In this document: positions 1 through 6,100 of the stretch, piece after piece
How positions within the stretch are numbered: the stretch's first letter is position 1
Layout: each line of letters opens with the position of its first letter
Source of the DNA: Cytophagaceae bacterium UBA7467
Lineage (GTDB): Bacteria > Bacteroidota > Bacteroidia > Cytophagales > Spirosomataceae
Reading direction: 5' to 3'
Assembly (NCBI GenBank): GCA_002479785.1
Contig: DLPD01000018.1
Span: forward strand, 19,332-34,432
Length of the DNA stretch: 15,101 nucleotides
Notes under the pieces: model-generated
Told to the model about the DNA's origin: nothing
Database searches by the model: none
What the model saw: the letters and a program-made list of their open reading frames with translations, nothing else
Position numbers and translations under genes: made by a program

Positions 1-710
1 CCGTTCACAAAATCCTTTTGGTAGTCGTGAGGAGAAACCACGCCTTGCCAAATATCCCAATCTAAGGTAGATGGAATAGGTTCCGCTGCGGGGAATTTCG
101 TAATCTTAGGATCCCAGCTATGCCAGCGACGTGGCGAATTCATGTGGGCAGTCATCGAAGTCACGTCTTTGATGATACCAGCTTCTTTCCAAGCTTTAAA
201 CTGGAAGTAATTTCCTTCTGAGTGACCTTGGTTACCCATTTGAGTGACTACTTTCGGGTGCTTGCGCGCTGCAGCCATCATTAACTCGATTTCATTAAAC
301 GTACGTGCCATTGGTTTTTCCACAAATACGTGTTTGCCGAGACCCAATGCCATCATTGTGATAGGGAAGTGCGAGTGATCAGGAACTCCGATAGACACGG
401 CCTCAATTTGGGATCCCATTTTGTCAAACATTTGACGGAAATCTTGGAAGCGAGGAACATCTGGAAATTTCTCTAAAACTTTTAAAGTCTGCGGAGCGCC
501 CATATCGACATCACAAAGAGCTACAATATTTGCAAGGCCCGTGTTGTACAAAGACATCACATCTAAGCCACCTTGGTTACCGATACCGATACACGCTAGA
601 TTGACTTTTTCGCCAGGTAATTTCGATAAAATATTGGGAAAAGCTGCAGCAGCTCCGAGTAGGCCGGCATTCTTTAGGAAGTCGCGGCGCGAATTGGTGT
701 GTTGATTCAT
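1..710 (-). CDS. Gfo/Idh/MocA-family oxidoreductase, Tat-exported (partial, C-terminus beyond left edge)
   Basis: NAD(P)-dependent sugar or polyol dehydrogenase-like protein; the substrate cannot be told from the sequence. Translation from ATG at 710 gives 236 complete codons and runs off the left edge. The N-terminus has a clear twin-arginine motif (S7-R-R-D-F-L-K13) followed by an Ala/Leu-rich stretch, so the folded protein with its cofactor is probably exported to the periplasm, as for many Bacteroidota members of this family. The Rossmann nucleotide-binding motif GIGNQG lies at residues 42-47 and the family hallmark E-K-P at 131-133, in the segment HVFVEKPMA. Family members are usually about 400-450 residues, so roughly half is missing here. 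It lies downstream of the WYL gene on the same strand but is separated from it by a strong terminator, so it probably has its own promoter. Family assignment is firm; specificity is unknown. Confidence 0.93.
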   Translation of the reverse strand, partial: MNQHTNSRRDFLKNAGLLGAAAAFPNILSKLPGEKVNLACIGIGNQGGLDVMSLYNTGLANIVALCDVDMGAPQTLKVLEKFPDVPRFQDFRQMFDKMGSQIEAVSIGVPDHSHFPITMMALGLGKHVFVEKPMARTFNEIELMMAAARKHPKVVTQMGNQGHSEGNYFQFKAWKEAGIIKDVTSMTAHMNSPRRWHSWDPKITKFPAAEPIPSTLDWDIWQGVVSPHDYQKDFVN

Positions 711-738
711 GATTTGATAGGTTTGTATTTAAAAGCCA

Positions 739-768
739 AAAACTTAGCTAAACTACTTGCCTTCAAAA
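739..768 (-). promoter_or_regulatory. Possible Bacteroidota-type promoter of the Gfo/Idh/MocA gene
   Basis: On the minus strand a TTG at 766-764 is followed after 17 bases by TAAGTTTT at 746-739. This matches the Bacteroidota -7 consensus TAnnTTTG at five of six informative positions, with spacing in the usual range. Transcription would start around 732, about 20 bases before the ATG at 710. It lies just downstream of the terminator at 770-801, where a promoter for this gene would be expected. Such AT-rich matches arise easily by chance, so this is tentative. Confidence 0.3.
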
Positions 769-769
769 T

Positions 770-801
770 CAAAAAAAAGATGAAAGAAAACTTCTCTCAT
801 C
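770..801 (-). terminator. Rho-independent terminator downstream of the WYL gene
   Basis: Read on the minus strand, GATGAGAGAA (801-792) pairs with TTCTTTCATC (788-779) across a 3-base loop, giving a 10-bp stem with one G-U wobble. A run of eight T follows (778-771). Stem, short loop and T-tract are all present. On the plus strand the wobble becomes an A-C mismatch and no T-tract follows, so it acts on minus-strand transcripts. It lies about 90 bases after the WYL stop codon and ahead of the Gfo/Idh/MocA gene. Confidence 0.85.
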
Positions 802-892
802 TTGATGCACACCAAACCACTAATTGATTTTGTAATAAGCGAAGGTAGGTCAATTTCTTGGTTATCAAACTCCGGCCATTTAGATTATCAGT

Positions 893-1939
893 TTATTGAT
901 AATGAGAAAGGGCTGTTTCTAATTTTTCACGGACCTTTTCTCGCAAAAGGGGAGGTTCAATTACTTGTAATTCAGTGGAATAGCGTAGAAGAAAATTTTC
1001 TAGTTCCTCGTTAATTTCTACTGATAATTCATAATGAAAGGTATCCATTGTTTTTTGCGATGGGTGAACGGGATATTTAGCGATATATTCTTTGATCCAG
1101 GAATCTTCGCGTACTCGAATTAGGACGCGCTCAGCAGCACTAGTACCTCGGAATAAACCTAAGCTATTTTTGAAAAAATCAGCCGGCTGAAAATCGGGAT
1201 GAATCCGTGTTTTAATGTTCGTCGGGCTTAGTCGAATGGTTTCGATTCGATCTAATGCAAAGAGCCGAAGTTTGTCTAGTGAAATGCGTGTTTGTGAGTC
1301 CGAAACCTCTTGAAATAACAAATACCAGCCCGTATACCAACCATTGTTGTATTCCTTGATTAGCAAGGGCAGTCCGGTGATGGTTTTTGTTTTCGATGTG
1401 GCCGCTAGTCCCTTGTGTGAAATTTCGATGCACTTCTTTCCAGAAATGGCATCTACTAAGAATTTAACGTGTTCAGAGCCGGAGCGATCTCCCTCGTTGA
1501 TTAATTCAATAGCCGGCCAGTTTGCCAAGTCTTCGTGTTTTAGAAGGTTGTTTTCTAACGAAATCGCTCGCAATTTGTTCACGATGCCATTCCCATTACC
1601 ACCCGTAAAAAGATGTTTGTTGAAATCGATGATGGATGCAATTTGGTCTAATTCCTTTTCAGAGAAAGAGGGGAAAGCACTGATGTCATCGCGAATATAA
1701 TAGAATCGGTTCTCTGATTTTGAATAGCGGATTAAATCGCCTTCTGCTTCTTCCAGGCTGGGGTAACGTTCTGCCAGTTTTTCTCTCAATGCTTTTAGGT
1801 CGCGGCTGAAACTGCGATCACTGTAGCTGATTTGGTCAAAATGGTCCGTGAAATAGGCACTCACCGTGGCTGATCGCATGGGGAAGGTCTTCCGCAGAAA
1901 TAAATTATTTAGCTCTTTGAGTCGATCAGTCGTGTTCAT
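893..1939 (-). CDS. WYL-domain transcriptional regulator (HTH-WYL-WCX type)
   Basis: 348-residue cytoplasmic protein with the layout of WYL regulators. The N-terminal 1-85 resembles a DeoR-like winged helix (MNTTDRLKELNNLF start, then SFSRDLKALREKL as the likely recognition helix). A central WYL domain spans about 155-240, with the signature W-Y-L at 205-207 in GWYLLF and the following L-R-L-F-A-L-D-R-I at 224-232. A C-terminal WCX-like extension covers about 265-348. WYL domains sense nucleic-acid or nucleotide ligands in several characterised regulators, some of them in phage defence or DNA-damage responses; the ligand here is unknown. The WYL motif sits in an odd near-repeat, WYTGWYLLF. 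The gene is divergent from the 90-residue membrane protein at 2023, with an 83-bp spacer holding a perfect 6-bp inverted repeat. It is followed by a terminator, so it is probably monocistronic. No defence genes are nearby. Confidence 0.9.
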   Translation of the reverse strand: MNTTDRLKELNNLFLRKTFPMRSATVSAYFTDHFDQISYSDRSFSRDLKALREKLAERYPSLEEAEGDLIRYSKSENRFYYIRDDISAFPSFSEKELDQIASIIDFNKHLFTGGNGNGIVNKLRAISLENNLLKHEDLANWPAIELINEGDRSGSEHVKFLVDAISGKKCIEISHKGLAATSKTKTITGLPLLIKEYNNGWYTGWYLLFQEVSDSQTRISLDKLRLFALDRIETIRLSPTNIKTRIHPDFQPADFFKNSLGLFRGTSAAERVLIRVREDSWIKEYIAKYPVHPSQKTMDTFHYELSVEINEELENFLLRYSTELQVIEPPLLREKVREKLETALSHYQ

Positions 1940-1967
1940 GTTCGAATCTAGTAAATTCTTAGTAGTA

Positions 1968-1982
1968 CGCCAACTTTTGGCG
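1968..1982. promoter_or_regulatory. Perfect inverted repeat in the divergent spacer (possible operator)
   Basis: CGCCAA-CTT-TTGGCG is a perfect 6-bp dyad with a 3-base centre, lying between the WYL regulator (start 1939, minus) and the small membrane protein gene (start 2023, plus). Its position would suit autoregulation by the WYL protein or a shared operator. No T-tract follows on either strand, so it is not a terminator. Binding is inferred only, and a dyad of this size can occur by chance. Confidence 0.35.
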
Positions 1983-2022
1983 GACTATAGATCAAAATTT
2001 GTATCAATAAAACAAAAACGAT

Positions 2023-2295
2023 ATGAAAAACATTAAATCTTTACTTCTATTACCCTTCTTTTTCTACGCAACAGAAGGTTATTTAAAGGCCTTCAAAGTG
2101 GCGAATGTAACAGGTCCTATCAAACTTTTTGTGATATGTAATTTCTTACTTTGTTTGGGTTTGATTTTAGCGGACTTTCAGTTTTTTGGAAATTCGGACG
2201 CGGATGGATTGTATACCCAAGTAGGCTTAGCGGAAGTACTTTACTTAGCAGCTGGTGCGGGATTGAACTTGTTCTCAGAGTTAGAAGCGCGTTAA
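2023..2295 (+). CDS. Small hydrophobic membrane protein of unknown function
   Basis: Not recognised. The 90-residue product has a hydrophobic N-terminus (about 5-16, SLLLLPFFFYA), a strong transmembrane segment at about 33-51 (IKLFVICNFLLCLGLILAD) and a weaker third hydrophobic segment at about 68-83, so it is probably an inner-membrane protein with two or three helices. ATG at 2023 is the first start of the frame and leaves an 83-bp spacer to the divergent WYL gene. There is no convincing Shine-Dalgarno, as is common in Bacteroidota. Its TAA stop (2293-2295) directly abuts the stop of the convergent PorP/SprF gene (2296-2298). No coding frame competes on the opposite strand, which with the membrane-like composition favours a real gene. 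Confidence 0.7.
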   Translation: MKNIKSLLLLPFFFYATEGYLKAFKVANVTGPIKLFVICNFLLCLGLILADFQFFGNSDADGLYTQVGLAEVLYLAAGAGLNLFSELEAR

Positions 2296-3177
2296 TTACC
2301 TTCTTTCAAACTGGAATTTTAACACGAATTCATGCGTCTGATTGGTGATTCTGGAGATGGTATTAGTAGGCATCTCATATTGGTAACCTAAATATACGGT
2401 GGGACTAAATTGAACACCTAGATTAACACCAATCGCGTTGTCGTTTCGATAACCAAAACCCACATCCAGTATTTCGTAGAATGATCCCGTGAGGTTCACA
2501 TCATAACTCAAAGGTAAATCCGCCGCGGCCCTGACGATGGCATTTGTATGGATGCTAACGGCTTTACTTACTACCTGCTTCTTGCCTATCATTCCGTAGT
2601 AGAAGGAGGCGTCTTTGTATTTACCGTTTTGGAGGCCAAAATCATTCCAAAGCATCCTCGGTTGTGAAATACTCACATAAAATTTGTCCTCTTTGGCAAG
2701 TCGTATTCCCCAGCCCGAATTAATTTGCAAGCCGGTGGAGTAATTCTGATTAAACATTTCATCTGTTTGATCTAATAAACTTAACCCTGCAAAGTCCAAA
2801 GCTAAATTAGTCACCCCTACGCGAATCCCTCCTGATAGGGCCCATTTGTCATTGATTAACGAGTGATACGCAAAATCACTGTTTACCGAAGTAGCTTTTA
2901 CTGGGCCTAATTGATCTAAAAAAGCCGTGAATCCCACGCCCATCTTCTCTCCCCAATTGAAGTTACCCATTAATGCCGTTGTGACCGGTGTTCCAGGCAT
3001 ATTTGTCCATTGGTTTCTATTCACTAGAATGATCTCGTTCTTATCGCTTGCACCCACAAAAGTAGGGTTGATTACTTGTGGATATAATCGAAATAAAGAG
3101 AATACAGGGTCAGTCTGGGCCTTTATTTGGCCAGTTAGCAATAACAAACACCCTATAATAACAAAACGAAATTTCAT
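2296..3177 (-). CDS. PorP/SprF-family type IX secretion system outer-membrane protein
   Basis: 293-residue beta-barrel-type protein with a signal peptide of about 20 residues ending in QIKAQ. The mature N-terminus has the family pattern QTDPVFSLFRLYPQVINPTF, the counterpart of the common QDPxFSQYxxNPxxINPA start. The rest alternates short polar and aromatic strands, as in an outer-membrane barrel, and the length is typical. In Flavobacterium johnsoniae, SprF is needed to secrete the adhesin SprB, which carries a type B C-terminal sorting domain; PorP is a homologue in Porphyromonas. Here the gene follows a repeat adhesin with just such a domain, and the two abut exactly: the adhesin TAA (complement of 3178-3180) is followed at once by this ATG (3177). 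It is therefore probably translationally coupled and a dedicated partner of that adhesin. It meets the plus-strand gene 2023-2295 with no spacer, so any terminator must lie inside that gene. Confidence 0.93.
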   Translation of the reverse strand: MKFRFVIIGCLLLLTGQIKAQTDPVFSLFRLYPQVINPTFVGASDKNEIILVNRNQWTNMPGTPVTTALMGNFNWGEKMGVGFTAFLDQLGPVKATSVNSDFAYHSLINDKWALSGGIRVGVTNLALDFAGLSLLDQTDEMFNQNYSTGLQINSGWGIRLAKEDKFYVSISQPRMLWNDFGLQNGKYKDASFYYGMIGKKQVVSKAVSIHTNAIVRAAADLPLSYDVNLTGSFYEILDVGFGYRNDNAIGVNLGVQFSPTVYLGYQYEMPTNTISRITNQTHEFVLKFQFERR

Positions 3178-6100
3178 TTATTTCTTCAAACGATTGATGT
3201 AAATATAAGTAGAAACCCGAGGTCTTACGCCATTATAGTCTAAAATATAGAAATATACGCCGTCTGGTAAGAGTCCATCTCCCGCTAAAAGTGGATTTCC
3301 AAGGTTTGTTTCTCCTCCCCAATTATTGCCATAATCCTTGGTCTCATACACAATATTGCCAATTCGATCATACACCGTTAAGGTATTAGGTGTCGTACGC
3401 ATTACGCCAGGAATGACTAAAACATCATTTTTGCCATCTCCATTCGGTGAAATACCCTGGAAGGCCACGGGGTCGCAAGCATCCGGATCGATTCGGTTAT
3501 CCACCCCATCATGATCACAATCTGGAAGTCCGCCATAATTCAAATCATTTTCCCATTCGTCTTTGATTTCATCTCCATCGGAATCTAAATCATTATAATC
3601 AGGAAGCCCATCTTTGTCAGTATCCACCGGATTATTCCGATCACCACCTATCTCCACGATATCCGTGTAGCCATCTTTATCCGTGTCATAATTCACGTCT
3701 TCTAACACGGTGATAGTCGTGCTATCTCGGCCCGGGCCAGTAGAATTGGAAGCCGTGATAATGTAAGTTCTCGGTTTAGCAGGCCAAGTAGGCGTACCAG
3801 AAATAAGTCCCGTTTTTGCGTCAAAACTTAACCCTGCAGGTAATAATGAATCAATGGTAAACACATCCGCAATTCCCACAAGCGTAGGTTTGAAATTCAC
3901 CGGTACTCCTTGTTTAAATACCCCGGTAGCAGGATAATCTATTTCTGGAAAAGCGATTAAGACTTTTATCGAAATGGTAAATGTGTCATATCCCGTCGAG
4001 TTACTAGCTGTAATTACATAGTCCGTAAAGTCCTGTGCTTTAGTAGGAGTGCCAATTATGGTTCCCGTCAAAGGATTCAGGCTTAAACCAGCTGGCAGTG
4101 GTTTGTCAACGGTGTACAAAGTTGGAATTCCTTGAACACTTGGGTTTAGAGGACTGATCTTGATTTTTTCAATATAGGTTTGCGGGGAAGCGTAACTCAA
4201 GCTGCTCGGACGTGGAACCACCGTGGCGATGCGAATTGTATCCGTAGTGGAGGCTGTGCTATTTGTAATAGTTACCACATAGGTGGTAGGCGGTCTTAAA
4301 ACCGTAGGAGTTCCTGAGATGATTCCTGTCATCGGATCAAATACCAGTCCTGTAGGAAGTGGTTTATTGATACTAATACTGCTGATAATTCCTTTTTTAA
4401 CTGGGATTAATGGAGGATTCGGCTGGCCTACCAGAAATAAATCAATCCCAGTATAAACGGGATTAATTTGTGCTCCTAGTGCGGGCTCAGGGTAACTAAT
4501 ACGTGGTCTAGCAATCAGTACTGTAATGATTACGCGGGCTCTAGCGGAGCCTGTCGTATTCGAAGCCGTCACCCAATAAATGGTGGATGGAATTGCTTTT
4601 GAAGGAGTACCAGAAATAATTCCTGTGATAGGATCTAACGATAATCCATCTGGCAAAGCTTTGTCGATTGTATATAAATCTACTTTTCCCATCACAGTAG
4701 GTGTTAATGGAGTGATGGCTATTTCCTCCTCACAAATAACCGGTGTGGCATATTTAAGATTTTTGGGTGGCGCAATGAGTACCTCTAAGTCCAAAGGAGC
4801 AGAGGTAGATCCTGTCGAATTAGAGGCTGTTACCACATAGCGTATCAATCCGGTGAAGACGGTAGGTTTTCCCGTAATTTCACCCGTTGCCGTATTAAAC
4901 GTAAGTCCTAGAGGTAATGGCTTGTCTATCGCAAAGGAAGTCGCTAATCCGGAATAGGTAGGTCTGACCGGCGCCATTGTACTATCTTGAATTAATCGCG
5001 TTGGGCTAAAATAGGACAAATTAGACGGCGGTGCTATTACCACCGAAATGTCAATACTAGCTGTAGCTGACCCTGTACTATTTCTAGCGGTAATCACATA
5101 GGTTTGCATCGAGCTCAAGGCCGTAGGAGTACCACTAATGATGCCGGTGCTTGCACTAAAACTGAGTCCTGCGGGTAAGGTGCGATCTATCGAATAAGTA
5201 GCTACCGTTCCAGAAACAGATGGTGCAATAGCTGGGATTAAAAAATTTTGATACAAGACTTTTGGCGTAGCATATACTAGATTTCGCGGCCGCGCAATCA
5301 ACACGGTGATTACCACATTTGTTGAGGTGGATCCGGTTGAATTCGTAGCAGTTACCACATAAGTTGTAGTAGGTTTTGCCAAAGTAGGTATCCCAAAAAT
5401 CCGTCCCGTCGCCGTATCTAAAATCAAACCTGCAGGAAGGGCTGGTGAAACAGTGTAGGAGGCAACGAAGCCTGTAACAGTCGGATTGAGTGGACTGATA
5501 TCAACCCCTTCTTCAAAGACATTTGGTGTGGTATAGGAAAGGCTGGATGGAGCGGGAATCAATACGGTAATGGGTAGTGCATATGAATTTGATCCTGCCG
5601 CATTGGTAGCCGTAATTGTGAAGATCGTTCGAGGTATGGCCTGTGTAGGGGTTCCCGATATTCTACCTGTGCTCGTGTCAAAATTGAGACCAGCCGGAAG
5701 CGGTTGATCAATCGAATAAGACGCTACAAAACCCGTCACAGTAGGACTTAAGGTACTAATGGGACTCCCCGTGTAGTAAACCGGTGGATTGATGTAGGTT
5801 AAATTCGTAGGCGGTGGAATGGTTACCGTTATATCGACTAATGCGGTACCGGAGCCCGTCGTGTTTGTGGCGGTGACAGTGAACGTTGTCCTTGGTATTT
5901 GAACGGTGGAAGCACCCGAAATAATCCCCGTGCTAGGGTCGATGCTAAGGCCGGAAGGTAGGGCCGGATTTATCGAAAAGGTATTGACAACGGTGCCATT
6001 TTTAGTAGGCACTAATGGGCTAATAGCTACCGTCTCATAATATACATTAGGTGTAGTATAGGAGATTTGTGGTCTGGCGATGAGGACGGTGATGGAAGTG

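Noticed and set aside
802..1014. A plus-strand open frame of 70 residues
   Set aside because: It starts at TTG on the arm of the minus-strand terminator and overlaps the C-terminus of the WYL gene on the other strand; it has no recognisable domain.
1344..1700. A plus-strand open frame of 118 residues
   Set aside because: It lies wholly inside the WYL gene on the opposite strand, and the WYL frame has clear domain support.
1976..2001. Possible promoter TTTG ... AAAATTTG for the 90-residue protein
   Set aside because: The spacing of 14 bases is too short for a Bacteroidota -33/-7 pair, and the -7 box lacks the first T.
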